From: Planctomycetota bacterium
Lineage (GTDB): Bacteria; Planctomycetota; UBA1135; JACQFD01
NCBI GenBank assembly: GCA_016792805.1
Contig: JAEUHX010000021.1
Span: forward strand, 39,968 to 103,967
Reading direction: 5' to 3'
DNA: 64,000 nucleotides
A model generated the notes under the pieces. The model was not told the origin of the DNA. It saw nothing but the letters and a program-made list of their open reading frames with translations, and searched no databases. Made by a program: the position numbers and the translations under genes. This document shows positions 33,637 through 43,297 of this stretch, piece by piece (position 1 is the stretch's first letter; every line of letters starts with the position of its first letter).

Positions 33637-35082
33637 TTAGAAAACCGCCTGCAGCTGGAGCTGGAAGATGTTGTCGTAGATCTGCTTCGACGCGCGCCGA
33701 TCCTCGACACGATAGGTGTACGCGCTCTGAATCTTCAGCCGGTGACCGGCGAAAAGATAATTGAGTCCGAGTGTCGCGTCGTGAACCTGCGTGGCGGAGC
33801 CGGCCGTGATCGACTGACCATCAATATTGATGGAAGACCAGCGGCCGGCGAGCTCGAAGCCACGGTTGGGGTCGGAACCCAGGAAGTAGCCGGCCTGGGC
33901 GAAATATCCGTCATCGGTGAAATCCGACTGGGCCGGCGAGAGCCGCTCATTCTTGCGCTCGAAGACTTCAGCCAACAGAAAGAAGCCGCCCATTCGGAAA
34001 GCCGCGTCGAGCCCGTAAGTCCACACTTCCGAGCGCAGCTTCGCGGGCGTCGGCGTTGCGCCGTTGTTGCGCTCCGGATTGTGCGAAACATGACCTCCGA
34101 AGGAGAGCTTCGGCTCCTTCGAGATCCCGTAGTCGGCCTGGACGTAATCGAACATCCCCATGGGATGGAACGTCAGGCGCGCCATCGTCTCAAGGCCGGA
34201 GGCATCATTATTATTTGCATTGACCGGCGTCAGCACCGGGCTTGCGGGCCCGATATTCGCCGCCGTAGCCCCGTTGTTCGTGCCTTCGCCGTTGAAAATG
34301 CCGGCGCGCCACTCAATCAGATCTCCCGCGAGAAGTCCCCAAGCGGTCAAGCCCGGCTCGAAGTCGCGCGTTGGACCTCCTTGGAAGTACACCGTCACCG
34401 GAGCCTTGTCGACGAACTGTGTCAACGGGGCGTAGCCGAAGCCTTCGCGATCGACGATGCGTTTTTGATTGCCGAAGCGCAGATGGAACTCGGGCGCGAA
34501 CTCATAATCGAGGTAGGCGTCGCGAAGAATTCCCGCGGGGCCGCCCGGCACGCTCGCGAGATCAAACATAATCAGATACTTGAGGTTCTCAGTGAGAATG
34601 TGGCCATTGAACCAGAGGCGCATCGTGCGCGTCTCCAGCGAGCCAGTGTCCTCATTATTGAGACCCGTGCGGTTCCCGACATCGACATAAGTGAACCGGC
34701 CGCGATACACGAACCACGGCTGCAGCTCGAACTTGCCGTCGTTGCTCCGGAACACAAAGCCCCGATCCCAGCTGAGCGTCGCCTCGCGCGGATCCGCCAC
34801 ACCGGGCTTCACCGGCCGGTTCTGGAGGCTCTCGGTGAGGTGGTGAATCGCGTTCTCCAACTGGTGGCTCGACTCGAGCCGCTCAGCGCGCAAGCGACGC
34901 GCCATGGCCGTGAGATCGGCGAGCTGCTGATCGGTGATGACTCCATTACCGTGGAGGGTACGAAGAATCTCCTCCTCGATCGTGGAGCGCTCGTCGTCGG
35001 CGCCGCCGCTGGGGACCGCCCACGCTGGGGCAGTGAGGGAGAGCAATGCGAGAGGGAGGACTGCGCGGATCGCGCCGGGCAT
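33637..35082 (-). CDS. OprP/OprO-type outer-membrane porin
   Basis: This 481-residue protein has a signal peptide (LPLALLSLTAPAWA), a helical N-terminal segment (TIEEEILRTLHGNGVITDQQ, LRAERLESSHQLENAIHHL), and then beta-barrel strands such as FELQPWFVYRGRFTYVDVGN, FHLRFGNQKRIVDREGFGYA and FFLLAEVFERKNERL. The C-terminus FQLQLQAVF ends in Phe, as expected for outer-membrane insertion. Family members are anion or phosphate-selective trimeric porins; the substrate here is not shown. The presence of such a porin indicates a diderm envelope. Confidence 0.88.
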   Translation of the reverse strand: MPGAIRAVLPLALLSLTAPAWAVPSGGADDERSTIEEEILRTLHGNGVITDQQLADLTAMARRLRAERLESSHQLENAIHHLTESLQNRPVKPGVADPREATLSWDRGFVFRSNDGKFELQPWFVYRGRFTYVDVGNRTGLNNEDTGSLETRTMRLWFNGHILTENLKYLIMFDLASVPGGPAGILRDAYLDYEFAPEFHLRFGNQKRIVDREGFGYAPLTQFVDKAPVTVYFQGGPTRDFEPGLTAWGLLAGDLIEWRAGIFNGEGTNNGATAANIGPASPVLTPVNANNNDASGLETMARLTFHPMGMFDYVQADYGISKEPKLSFGGHVSHNPERNNGATPTPAKLRSEVWTYGLDAAFRMGGFFLLAEVFERKNERLSPAQSDFTDDGYFAQAGYFLGSDPNRGFELAGRWSSINIDGQSITAGSATQVHDATLGLNYLFAGHRLKIQSAYTYRVEDRRASKQIYDNIFQLQLQAVF

Positions 35083-35274
35083 CGAAGGAATCCTGGGGTA
35101 GGGAGGAGCGGGAGTCAGCGCGCGCAGGGGGCGAGCGCATGAGCGGGCGACGGCGCGTAGCAGAGCGCGTGCCCGCCTCGGCCGGCCACGTTCTCCCCTC
35201 GGAGCCGCGGAAGATCCAGCCCTTTTCGAGCCGCGCTTGACCCGGGCAAAGGGCGTAAGAACTACGCTCTTGCC

Positions 35275-36507
35275 ATGCCCGCTATGACCGGCTCCACGCT
35301 CGATGGCGCCCTCGGCCGCGCCGCCGCAGGCGAACGCCTTTCCGCCGCTGACGCCCTCGCGTTGCTACGCGACGCCGATCTCGCCACGCTCGGCGCCCTT
35401 GCCGATGCGGTCCGCTGGCGCCTCCATCCCGAGCCGATGGTGACCTACATCGTCGATCGGAATGTCAACCCGACGAATATCTGCATTACGGATTGCGGCT
35501 TCTGTGCGTTCTACCGGCGGCCTGGCGCGGACGGCGAATATGTGCTCCCGCGCGAAGTGATCTATCAGAAGATCGACGAGCTGGTGGCAGCGGGCGGCGT
35601 CCTCGTGCTGATGCAGGGCGGGCACCATCCTTACTTAAAGCTTGCTTGGTATGAGGAGCTTCTGCGCGATCTGCGCAGCCGCTACCCGAAACTTCATCTT
35701 CACGCGCTCTCGCCGCCCGAAGTGGACCACATCGCGAAGCTCGAGAAGAAGGATGTCGGCACGGTGCTCGACCGGCTCATCGACGCGGGCCTCGACTCGA
35801 TTCCCGGCGGAGGCGCCGAGATCCTCGTCGAGCGGGTTCGAAAGGTGATTGCTGCAAAAAAGTGCAGCACGGAGGACTGGCTCGAGGTGATGCGCCAGGC
35901 CCACAAGCGCGGACTAAGAACGACGGCCACAATGATGTATGGCCATGTCGAGACCCTCGAGGAGCGCGTCGAGCACCTTCAGCGGCTTCGCGATCTCCAA
36001 GACGAATACGGCGGCTTCACGGCGTTCGCCTGCTGGAATTATCAATCACAGGGAACGCCGTTCGGCGACCGCATTTTATTACAAAAGTCTACTCCAGTCG
36101 ACTACCTGCGCACGATCGCCGTCGCGCGCCTGTTCCTCGACAACATCGCGAGCATGCAGGCGAGCTACGTCACGCAAGGCATCCGCGGAGCGCAGCTCTC
36201 CCTGCGCTTCGGCGTGAATGACTTCGGCGGCGGCATGATGGAGGAGAACGTCGTGTCGGCGGCCGGCTGCCATAAGCTCACGACGCTGCAGGAGATCGAG
36301 CGCCAGATCGAAGAGGCGGGCTTCGCGCCGCGGCGGCGCAATTTCTTCTACCAGGTGATCGACGAGCGCGGCCGCGTGGCCCCGGGCGCGGCGTTCCCCT
36401 ATCGCGGCCCCGACGGGAAACGCGAGCGGGAGCGGAAGGTGGATGCGGCCGTGGCGACGCTGGCGGGCGGCAAGCGCCCGTTGCTCGGCAGCCGGATCGG
36501 CCGCTGA
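35275..36507 (+). CDS. mqnC: Cyclic dehypoxanthine futalosine synthase
   Basis: This 410-residue radical SAM enzyme acts in the futalosine route of menaquinone synthesis and cyclises dehypoxanthine futalosine. The [4Fe-4S] motif is C70-x3-C74-x2-C77 (CITDCGFCAF), preceded by NVNPTNI. Other conserved parts are LVLMQGGHHP, HLHALSPPEV, DSIPGGGAEIL and FACWNYQSQGT. ATG at 35275 (MPAMTGSTLD). An alternative start MTGSTL is 9 bp later. Its partner mqnE is 8.7 kb downstream on the same strand; other mqn genes are not in this window. Confidence 0.93.
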   Translation: MPAMTGSTLDGALGRAAAGERLSAADALALLRDADLATLGALADAVRWRLHPEPMVTYIVDRNVNPTNICITDCGFCAFYRRPGADGEYVLPREVIYQKIDELVAAGGVLVLMQGGHHPYLKLAWYEELLRDLRSRYPKLHLHALSPPEVDHIAKLEKKDVGTVLDRLIDAGLDSIPGGGAEILVERVRKVIAAKKCSTEDWLEVMRQAHKRGLRTTATMMYGHVETLEERVEHLQRLRDLQDEYGGFTAFACWNYQSQGTPFGDRILLQKSTPVDYLRTIAVARLFLDNIASMQASYVTQGIRGAQLSLRFGVNDFGGGMMEENVVSAAGCHKLTTLQEIERQIEEAGFAPRRRNFFYQVIDERGRVAPGAAFPYRGPDGKRERERKVDAAVATLAGGKRPLLGSRIGR

Positions 36508-36618
36508 GCGCAACGCGGGACTGTCCGCCATCGGCGCGGCGGGGTAGCTTTGATTCCCGGCGCAGGCCGCCGTTTCGGCTTGCGTGCCCCTAGGAATCGC
36601 CCTCCCCTTCCCCGTGCA

Positions 36619-38172
36619 ATGAAGCATCACCTCGCACTCGCAACGCTGCTGGCGCCGGTTGGCCTCGCCGTCCTTCCGAGCTTCGCCTCCGCCCAGATCA
36701 GCCTCGATATCTCCGGCGGCATCATCGGTGAGAACGTGACGCTCAATCTGAGCGGAACGGTCCCGGCTGGAGAATTTGTGGTCGCCACGTTCTCCGACAC
36801 GACGGGCCCGCTGGCCGTCGGCTCGCTCCTCCCCGGAGAGCCGGGCTTCTGGGATCAGGATCTGTCGATGTTCTCGTATCCCGGATTCCTGCAGAATTCG
36901 AATTACACGAATCCGCTCGGCGTGCTCGACCTCTCGACGCTCCCCGCATCGCTGCTGGGCGTGAAGGTCTTCAGCCAGGCGTGGACCGTCCCCGGCCCCG
37001 TCTCGTTCCTCGATCTCAAGAGTAACGTCGTGACGCTGATTCTGGGTCTGCACGGTGCCTCCACGCCGACGCACCTGCCTCCCATCGCGCCCCACGCCTA
37101 TGCGAACACAGTGCGCCTGCTCAACGGCAACGCCGTCGTGATCGGCGGCGGCTCCGGGCTCGGTGGCTCGGGTACGGGCTCGGCTGAAGTGTATGATTAC
37201 AAGACTTCGACATTCTTCACGACGGCGAACTTCCCTCAGCCGCGCGCGAGCTCGGCGGCGGCGCTGCTGAACGACGGCCGCGTGCTGGTCTGCGGTGGCC
37301 TCAATGATCTCGGGGTGCCTACAAATACCGCCGAGATCTTCGATCCGAACACCAACTCCTTCTCCGCGACGGGATCGATGGGCCTCGCCCGCATGCTGCA
37401 CACGGCCGTGAAGCTCGCCGACGGACGCGTTCTCGTCTGCGGAGGCTCGACCGCGCTGAGCGGCGCCGACCCGGTGGCATTGCTCCTTTCGCTCATCTCG
37501 AGCGCGACCCTCTCGGCCGAAGTGTACAACCCTGCCACCGGCACGTGGTCCGCGGCGACGAACATGCCGACGGCGCGCACGGGCCACGTGGCAGCGGCGC
37601 TCCCCGACGGGCGCGTGCTCGTGGCGGGCGGCGTGCAGCCCGGATTGTTTGGAATCCCGTCGTTCCTCAATTCTGCGACGCGCTACAACCCGTCGACGAA
37701 TAGTTGGAATGCCACAGCTTCGATGGGCGGCACAGCACGCGCGATCTCGAGCGTGACGACGCTCAATGATGGACGCGTCATGGTGTCGGGCGGTTTGACA
37801 GCGAACATTCTGACGCTGACGGCCAACTCGGTTGCGGAAGTCTCGATCTATAACAACGCCAGCAATACATGGCAGAACGGCCCGAACCTCGCTACGTCGC
37901 GCTACGGCCACTCGCTGACGACCATGCCCGACGGAGCCGTGATTGCGGCGGGCGGCGTGAGCGGCACGGTCACCACGACCACGACGCCCCTCACGGTCTC
38001 TTCTGTGGAGCGCTTCGCCGGCGGCGCTTGGTCCACCGTCACCCCGATGCTTGAGAGCCGCGCGGTCCACGGCGCGGTGCTCACGCCGGACGGCAAGCGT
38101 ATTGTGATGATCGGCGGCGCCAACGACTTGGGCGCGATCACGCCCGCGACTTCGGAACTGTACGTTCCGTAA
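36619..38172 (+). CDS. Secreted Kelch-repeat beta-propeller protein
   Basis: This 517-residue protein has a signal peptide (MKHHLALATLLAPVGLAVLP, cleavage near SFASA). An N-terminal beta-sandwich-like part (about 20-150) is followed by six Kelch-like repeats of about 50 residues, each with a pattern AE(V/I)Y-P-T-W then DGRVLV-GG, for example LNDGRVLVCGG, LADGRVLVCGG, LPDGRVLVAGG and LNDGRVMVSGG. A six-bladed propeller is likely, giving protein- or sugar-binding loops. ATG at 36619 was chosen by the signal peptide. A strong terminator follows. Confidence 0.85.
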   Translation: MKHHLALATLLAPVGLAVLPSFASAQISLDISGGIIGENVTLNLSGTVPAGEFVVATFSDTTGPLAVGSLLPGEPGFWDQDLSMFSYPGFLQNSNYTNPLGVLDLSTLPASLLGVKVFSQAWTVPGPVSFLDLKSNVVTLILGLHGASTPTHLPPIAPHAYANTVRLLNGNAVVIGGGSGLGGSGTGSAEVYDYKTSTFFTTANFPQPRASSAAALLNDGRVLVCGGLNDLGVPTNTAEIFDPNTNSFSATGSMGLARMLHTAVKLADGRVLVCGGSTALSGADPVALLLSLISSATLSAEVYNPATGTWSAATNMPTARTGHVAAALPDGRVLVAGGVQPGLFGIPSFLNSATRYNPSTNSWNATASMGGTARAISSVTTLNDGRVMVSGGLTANILTLTANSVAEVSIYNNASNTWQNGPNLATSRYGHSLTTMPDGAVIAAGGVSGTVTTTTTPLTVSSVERFAGGAWSTVTPMLESRAVHGAVLTPDGKRIVMIGGANDLGAITPATSELYVP

Positions 38173-38196
38173 TCGCGGTCCTCGACTCTTCAGCTG

Positions 38197-38224
38197 GGCG
38201 CCGGCGCATGCCGGCGCCTTTTTT
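38197..38224 (+). terminator. Strong intrinsic terminator after the Kelch gene
   Basis: GGCGCCGGC pairs perfectly with GCCGGCGCC across a 4-nt loop (GCAT), then TTTTTT. The stop of the convergent prsW-like gene lies at its 3' edge; its hairpin could serve both directions. Confidence 0.92.
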
Positions 38225-39020
38225 ATGCCTTCCGCCGCCAAAGGCGCGGACGAATCGTCGGGAAGAGAATCGGCGGCTCGAGGTGGGCTTTTGCCGTGAC
38301 ATGCTGTTGGGCGCGCACGCGCAGGAGTCCGACGATCCACTGAATGACCACGAGCGCAGCCAGCGCGCCCAAGCACACGTTGCCCAGCCGCGTACGTCCG
38401 TGCTGGCAGGCCAGCTGCCCGCCGAAAACAAACAAATCGTAGGTGCCGTGCCAGAGCGTCGGCTCGAGGACGGCTAAGCGCCGCTGCCGAGCTGCTGAGG
38501 CGAAGTCGCCGGATTTTTGTGCGACTTCGGCAAGCGCGAGCCGCGAGCCCATCAGCGTCCCATTGAACGCGTGCGCCGGCACCGCCGTGATCGCGCGGCC
38601 GATCGCGGTGGAGAATCCGCCGGCCCAAACATACAGAAGGTTCTCGAGAGTGGCGAATCCGAGGGAAACCGCCACGGAGTAGACGAGCCAGTCGAAGGGC
38701 TCACTAATGTGCGGGTCGCGGTTTCCGCACAAATGCACGGCCCACCGCTTCGCGCCCTCCTCCACGAGCGCGACTCCGATGTACGCCGACGGAATCAGCG
38801 TGAGCCACTGAACGATCTCGCTGGTGCCCTCGACGCGGGGGAGCAGCGCCTTCGAGAGGGCGATCTCAATGACGCCGGCGACGACGCCCACCAGAGCGCC
38901 CGCCAGGACGTAGCGGAGAAGGTTGCGGACCGGCTCCTTCTCGTAGTGGTCCGCCACGTACACGGCGTGGAGCAGGACCATGCCCGGCCCGATCGCGAGG
39001 GAGATCAGAAGCGCCCACAC
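38223..39020 (-). CDS. PrsW-family intramembrane metalloprotease
   Basis: This polytopic protein has about seven membrane helices and the PrsW/CPBP-like signatures VALVEEGAKRWAVHL (Glu-Glu-x3-Lys), AVPAHAFNGTLMG (His) and LEPTLWHGTYDLFVF (His/Asp). PrsW proteases start cleavage of anti-sigma factors in some bacteria. GTG at 39020 was chosen because AGGA precedes it by a good distance and the frame upstream is Ser/Arg-rich. ATG at 39074 is an alternative (+18 residues) that would overlap the divergent GAF gene. Confidence 0.83.
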   Translation of the reverse strand: MWALLISLAIGPGMVLLHAVYVADHYEKEPVRNLLRYVLAGALVGVVAGVIEIALSKALLPRVEGTSEIVQWLTLIPSAYIGVALVEEGAKRWAVHLCGNRDPHISEPFDWLVYSVAVSLGFATLENLLYVWAGGFSTAIGRAITAVPAHAFNGTLMGSRLALAEVAQKSGDFASAARQRRLAVLEPTLWHGTYDLFVFGGQLACQHGRTRLGNVCLGALAALVVIQWIVGLLRVRAQQHVTAKAHLEPPILFPTIRPRLWRRKA

Positions 39021-39072
39021 AGGCGCGCATCCTAACGTTGGAGCGCAAGCTACCTTCCAGGAGCCCACGCCC

Positions 39073-39561
39073 ATGAACACGCTCGTCGAATCCCTGAGCA
39101 AGCTGCTGGCAGCGCCTTCTCGCCGCGAAATGCCCTGGGACGAATCGCTCTCGCTGGTGCTTCGCGAAGCGGGCGGCCAAGGCGGCACGATTCACGTTCT
39201 CGAGCCGGACGGACAAACGCTGCGGCTTGTGGCGTTCACCCGCGGCATTCCCGAGCCGGTACTCGCGGCGGTGCGCGCCGTACCGGTCGGGAAGGGGATG
39301 GCAGGCGTCGCAGCGCAGCGACGCGCCCCCGTAACGACCTGCGATCTCCAGCTCGACAATGCCGGCGGAGTGGCGCGTCCCGGCGCGAAGGCGACCGGCT
39401 ATCGCGGCTCGATCTGTGTGCCGATGGTGGCGAGCAGCGGCGATCTCGCGGGCACCCTCGGCGTCGGCTGCGCGGAGTCGCGGGAGTTCACTCAAGAAGA
39501 AGTGAACTCTCTGATGGCGGCCGGACGGCTTCTGGCCGACGCGGCCCGCGCTGAACGCTGA
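39073..39561 (+). CDS. GAF-domain protein
   Basis: This 162-residue stand-alone GAF domain begins after a good ribosome site (AGGAG, 9 nt before the ATG). It has GGTIHVLEPDGQTLRLVAFT, VPVGKGMAGVAAQRRAPVTT, GYRGSICVPMVASSGDLAGT and LGVGCAESREFTQEEVNSL. GAF domains bind small ligands or chromophores. No Cys pattern of free-methionine sulfoxide reductase was recognised. The gene is divergent from the PrsW protease and convergent with the toroid protein, whose stop is 4 bp away. Confidence 0.83.
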   Translation: MNTLVESLSKLLAAPSRREMPWDESLSLVLREAGGQGGTIHVLEPDGQTLRLVAFTRGIPEPVLAAVRAVPVGKGMAGVAAQRRAPVTTCDLQLDNAGGVARPGAKATGYRGSICVPMVASSGDLAGTLGVGCAESREFTQEEVNSLMAAGRLLADAARAER

Positions 39562-39564
39562 ATC

Positions 39565-41136
39565 TCAGCGCACGCGCTCGAAGGCGATGAGCGCCATGGT
39601 GCGAACGGCCGTCTCGTAGACGCGGCCGGCGCCATGGCGAGCGCCGAGGTCGGGCCACGAGCCGACGGCGCAGACATCGGCGGCCAACTCGACGCTCTCG
39701 GCGAGAGCCCGATGCATCGCGGCCCGCCATCGCGCCCAGGGAGAGCGCGCGTCGCGGCGGCCGCCGCGCAGCAGCGCGAGCTCAAGCAGCGATTCGGCGC
39801 CGAATTGCCACGCATCGCACGAGAGCTGTCCGCCGGAGCTCGCGGCGAGCTGCATCGAGGAAGCTACTTTTGCGGCGAGTTCCTCGACGCCCGGCTGGGC
39901 TGGGTCGGGCCGGCGCAGCAAGATCGACCACAATTCAACGGCGGCCGCAGTCGCCGCGTCGGGATCGTCCTCGGCGAACGGCGCCGAGGCCATTCGGTCG
40001 AGCGCGCCCAGAGGAACGCGCAGCCCCACGCGCTCGGCTGTGCGAAGTGCCAGCAGCGCCCAGCCGCGCGCAGCGGCCGGAGAAGCGCCGTCCCTCGCGG
40101 GGCGGCTCGCCGGTGAGGAGGCCGGCTGCGACGCCGAGGCCTCTCCAAGAAGGCGTGCGATCCCGTGATCCGCGGCGCGCCGCACGAAGATCTCCTGCTC
40201 GCGGCCGTAGGCTTCCGCCAGCGCAAGAATACAGATAGCCTGCTGGGTGCGCTCCATGGGATCTGTGATCGGCCCCCATGAGCCGTCGGATTGTTGCATC
40301 TCGCACAGCCTGCGCACTCCGCGGCGCATCGTGAGCGAGACGGGGAGCTTCTCGCCGGTGGCACCCCCAGTGAATCGAAGGAACGAACTCTCGTCGAGGC
40401 CAGCCCACGCGAAGGCAATGATTGCAGCGGACGTTGCCGCGGGACTCAGCTCTGCGCGGCCGCCGCCAGCACAAAGATCTTTTTGTGGACAGACGGGCGC
40501 GAGGCTGGTTGCCGGCCACGAACCGTCGGCAGCTTGGTGGCGCGCCAGCCACCGCAGGCTGACGGCGCTTCCGAGCAGCTCCATCCGCGCGGGCGCGAGG
40601 GCGGTCCGCGCCGCGCGCGCTCCGACTCCCGCGTTTGCTACAGATCCGAGCCCATCGGGGACGTCGACGAGACCCTGGACAAGGAAATCGTTGACATCGG
40701 CCGCTGGCTCTCCGGAACTCCCTCTCGAAGCTCCGGCCGCCGTCGAAATGTTCATTCGCTCGGGCGCCCCCGGAATGCCGAGGCTCTGTGCACTTTTCGC
40801 CGCAGCCGCCCCGGAGCGGGAGCGATCCTGCTCGTCGGCGATGGCGATGTGCACCCGTTTCGCGCCGCCCGCCGCGCGCCCTCCGCGCGACTCCTCCCAG
40901 ACTGTTCTCCCGAAAGTCCACACCGTTGAAAGCAGGAGCGCACCCCCAACGATCGCGACGGCAGCCGCCTGGTAGGGCGCGCGCCGCAGCCACGCACGGA
41001 GGGGACCTACTTCCTGCGCGCTCCCCCATCGAGGACTCCCCGGCCCCGCCGGGAAGCTCGAAGCCCCGGAAACGCTCGAGCCCGCCGTGGGCGGCGGGCT
41101 CGAAGGTCCGGGGCTTCCGGAATCCGGGGGCGTCAC
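39565..41136 (-). CDS. Membrane-anchored prenyltransferase/squalene-oxidase-repeat (alpha-toroid) protein
   Basis: This 523-residue protein has a GTG start. A Pro/Ser-rich N-terminus, a single membrane helix (QAAAVAIVGGALLLSTVWTF, about 55-75), and then a helical toroid with SLRWLARHQAADGSWPATSL, RRLCEMQQSDGSWGPITDP and AICILALAEAYGREQEIFV. These QxxDGSW repeats resemble the squalene-hopene cyclase/prenyltransferase fold, but the DxDD catalytic motif was not seen. It is a paralogue of the protein at 43298-45025. The role is unknown; a scaffold or binding function seems more likely than a cyclase. Confidence 0.75.
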   Translation of the reverse strand: MTPPDSGSPGPSSPPPTAGSSVSGASSFPAGPGSPRWGSAQEVGPLRAWLRRAPYQAAAVAIVGGALLLSTVWTFGRTVWEESRGGRAAGGAKRVHIAIADEQDRSRSGAAAAKSAQSLGIPGAPERMNISTAAGASRGSSGEPAADVNDFLVQGLVDVPDGLGSVANAGVGARAARTALAPARMELLGSAVSLRWLARHQAADGSWPATSLAPVCPQKDLCAGGGRAELSPAATSAAIIAFAWAGLDESSFLRFTGGATGEKLPVSLTMRRGVRRLCEMQQSDGSWGPITDPMERTQQAICILALAEAYGREQEIFVRRAADHGIARLLGEASASQPASSPASRPARDGASPAAARGWALLALRTAERVGLRVPLGALDRMASAPFAEDDPDAATAAAVELWSILLRRPDPAQPGVEELAAKVASSMQLAASSGGQLSCDAWQFGAESLLELALLRGGRRDARSPWARWRAAMHRALAESVELAADVCAVGSWPDLGARHGAGRVYETAVRTMALIAFERVR

Positions 41137-41173
41137 GGCAGGAACGTAGCCGCGACGCCCCGTTTGGCAACCA

Positions 41174-43174
41174 TTAGTGATCGATGCCGTTGTGGGCAGC
41201 GAAGGTCGTCCAGTCTCCCTGCCAGGTGGCGTTCGAGATCACGGCCAGCATGGCATCCTTGAACTTCGTGTAGTAGTTGGACTTCGTCAGGCCTCCCGCG
41301 GCAATCGCCTCCTCATACACCGACGCGACGTGATTGCCGGAGGGCTTCAAGACGGGAGCGTACGGCGTGACCCAATCCCACCAGAAGCGCATCCAATCGA
41401 GGTTTGTGCCAAAACCTTTCTTATCCGCGGTCGTGCACTGATTCTCGAGACGCCCACCCGATGTATTCGCCGCGTTGAAATATTCGAGATCGACCGAGCT
41501 GCCGAACCAGCGGAACGCACCCAAGCCGCTCGTTGGATTATTGAAGCAGACGGCCGCGTAAAAGTGGGCTGCGGATTCGCGCGCACAAATCGAGTTGTAC
41601 TCGAGGGAGCTGATGCTGTAGCCGCTGCCCGTGCCGCAGACGGTCTCGTCGGCCGGAGCCGCGTCGGAATCCGTGCTCGGCTCGAAGGTCTTCGTGCGCA
41701 GCAGGAGCCACGCGTGTCCGAGCTCATGCGCAATCGTGAACTTGCGACGGCGGTGATCGCCTTTGTCGCAGTCGCCGCTGCCGGGCCATGCATAGATGCG
41801 GACATACGCCGTTCCGCCGGCGAGGCCGCTGTCATCGAAGTGCGCCGACGAAGTGTTGCCGCCGGGGCTCGAGCACGTGTTGATCGTGCTCACGATCATG
41901 GTCTTGTTCGCATTCTTGTAAGAGTAGCGGTACCCGCAGAAGCCGACGGCGGCCGCCATCGTGGCGTTCGAGTCGTAGTCGCCGAAGGCGTACGTCGTGA
42001 GTTTGTTCGGCTGCGGCGAGACCAGCTTCGACCAGGCCCACGCGGTGCCTGCGCCCGTAACCACCTTCAGCTCGTTGCCCTCCGCGGTCCGGAAGTGGCT
42101 CCAAACGCGGAGCTGGAACGAGTTCACATTCGACGGGAGCATGAACGTAACTGCTGCAGTCGTCGGATCCGCCCAATAATATGTGGCGGCTCCATTGACA
42201 TTCACTTCCACGCGGATGCCACGCGCGAGCACATCGAACTGTTGGTTCGCCACGTCGGCGGTGAAGAAGCCGGGGTTCACGGGAGGGATCAAATAATCCT
42301 CCTTCACGTAGCTTCCGTCGCCGGCCTTCACTGCGAATCCCGCATCGGTGAATCCCGCCTGGAGCCGGATGCGCACCGAGTAGGTCTTCATCGAGGCGGC
42401 AGAGCCGCCACCGGTAATCGTGCCATTGGGAGACTGGATCGACCCGATCGAAGTGGGCGTCCCGGCGCCGGGGGCCACGAGCGGCAGGTCGAACGGATTG
42501 GAGGGCGTGCGCTCCTGCTGGAGCACGTCGTCGCCGAGCGCGCCGGATCCGCCGTTGCTGGCGCGCGCCATGTAGAGCGAGTCCACGGAGCCGTAGCCGA
42601 AGAGGTTGTACAGATCGCCGCTTCTGTAAGAGAACCGCAGCGGCTTCTCCCCGTACACGCGCAGCACGGAGCCGGACGTCGTCGCAGGATGAAAATAAAG
42701 AGTCGGCGCGAAGTACGCTCCGCGCGCTTCCACTTCACTCGGATTCGGGCTCCCATAGGTGCGGACGCTCGCGGAGAGGCGCCCCGAGAACCGCATCGAG
42801 CCGATGTTCAATTGAAGCGTCGAGATGTCGATCGGGAAGATGTTCGTTGAGCCGCCAGCCAGAAGGACGGGAGGAAGATCAAAGGTGTCCTGTTCCGGCC
42901 CGCCCGCGTCGGCGCTCACGACGATCACGGCGTAGACGCTCGCGGACGATGTGTTCTCGACGCGCAGATGAACGATCGGGCTCGTGAGCGCCACGTCGCT
43001 CGTATCTGTGGTAAGCTCTCCCCACGTGAGCCTCACGGTCTCCTGGGGCCCGTCGCCCGCCGCGCAGAGATTACGAATCGCCGGAGGCTTGGGCGCATCC
43101 GCTTCGGAGTTGTTCGGAAAGAGCGCGGCGGCTCCCGACAAGCCGAGCAGCAGTGCAGACATCAACATTCGCAT
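41174..43174 (-). CDS. Secreted zinc-metalloprotease-like protein (HExxH)
   Basis: This 666-residue protein starts MRMLMSALLLGLSGAAALFP, a signal peptide. An N-terminal beta-rich region of about 450 residues is followed by a catalytic-like part with FTIAHELGHAWLLLRTKTFE: HELGH supplies two His ligands and Glu. A later EYNSICARESAAHFYAAV may supply the third ligand. Several Cys pairs suggest disulfides. The ATG at 43174 has GGTGA upstream; a TTG at 43186 is also in frame. It lies between two paralogous toroid genes on the same strand, suggesting a shared function. Substrate unknown. Confidence 0.7.
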   Translation of the reverse strand: MRMLMSALLLGLSGAAALFPNNSEADAPKPPAIRNLCAAGDGPQETVRLTWGELTTDTSDVALTSPIVHLRVENTSSASVYAVIVVSADAGGPEQDTFDLPPVLLAGGSTNIFPIDISTLQLNIGSMRFSGRLSASVRTYGSPNPSEVEARGAYFAPTLYFHPATTSGSVLRVYGEKPLRFSYRSGDLYNLFGYGSVDSLYMARASNGGSGALGDDVLQQERTPSNPFDLPLVAPGAGTPTSIGSIQSPNGTITGGGSAASMKTYSVRIRLQAGFTDAGFAVKAGDGSYVKEDYLIPPVNPGFFTADVANQQFDVLARGIRVEVNVNGAATYYWADPTTAAVTFMLPSNVNSFQLRVWSHFRTAEGNELKVVTGAGTAWAWSKLVSPQPNKLTTYAFGDYDSNATMAAAVGFCGYRYSYKNANKTMIVSTINTCSSPGGNTSSAHFDDSGLAGGTAYVRIYAWPGSGDCDKGDHRRRKFTIAHELGHAWLLLRTKTFEPSTDSDAAPADETVCGTGSGYSISSLEYNSICARESAAHFYAAVCFNNPTSGLGAFRWFGSSVDLEYFNAANTSGGRLENQCTTADKKGFGTNLDWMRFWWDWVTPYAPVLKPSGNHVASVYEEAIAAGGLTKSNYYTKFKDAMLAVISNATWQGDWTTFAAHNGIDH

Positions 43175-43191
43175 GGCGGTCACCAAAGAAA

Positions 43192-43216
43192 GAGGTTGAA
43201 CAACGTGTTCAACCTC
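43192..43216. promoter_or_regulatory. Palindrome upstream of the metalloprotease gene
   Basis: GAGGTTGAAC pairs with GTTCAACCTC around AACGT, 10 bp per arm. It sits 18 bp before the metalloprotease ATG and could be an operator or leader hairpin. No bound regulator is known. Confidence 0.5.
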
Positions 43217-43255
43217 ATCCGCCGGGATCGCCCCGACCGCCCGCCAAGGAAATTC

Positions 43256-43287
43256 GGAAGGGCCGGCGCCGCACCGCCGGCCCTTCC
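43256..43287 (-). terminator. Perfect 13-bp hairpin after the larger toroid gene
   Basis: GGAAGGGCCGGCG pairs with CGCCGGCCCTTCC around a 6-nt loop, 11 bp after the stop. On the minus strand it is followed by GAATTT, a short T-run. It separates the toroid gene from the metalloprotease gene. Confidence 0.78.
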
Positions 43288-43297
43288 AGCCGCTGCT

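Noticed and set aside
33742..35142. 466-codon plus-strand frame opposite the porin
   Set aside because: Composition of an antisense frame; the minus strand encodes a signal peptide and a C-terminal Phe barrel.
36079..38628. 849-codon minus-strand open frame opposite mqnC end and the Kelch gene
   Set aside because: Low-complexity Arg/His/Ala composition; the opposite strand has a signal peptide, six Kelch repeats and a terminator.
41177..42850. 557-codon plus-strand frame opposite the metalloprotease
   Set aside because: Arg/Ala/Val-rich shadow frame with no motif; the minus strand has a signal peptide and HELGH.
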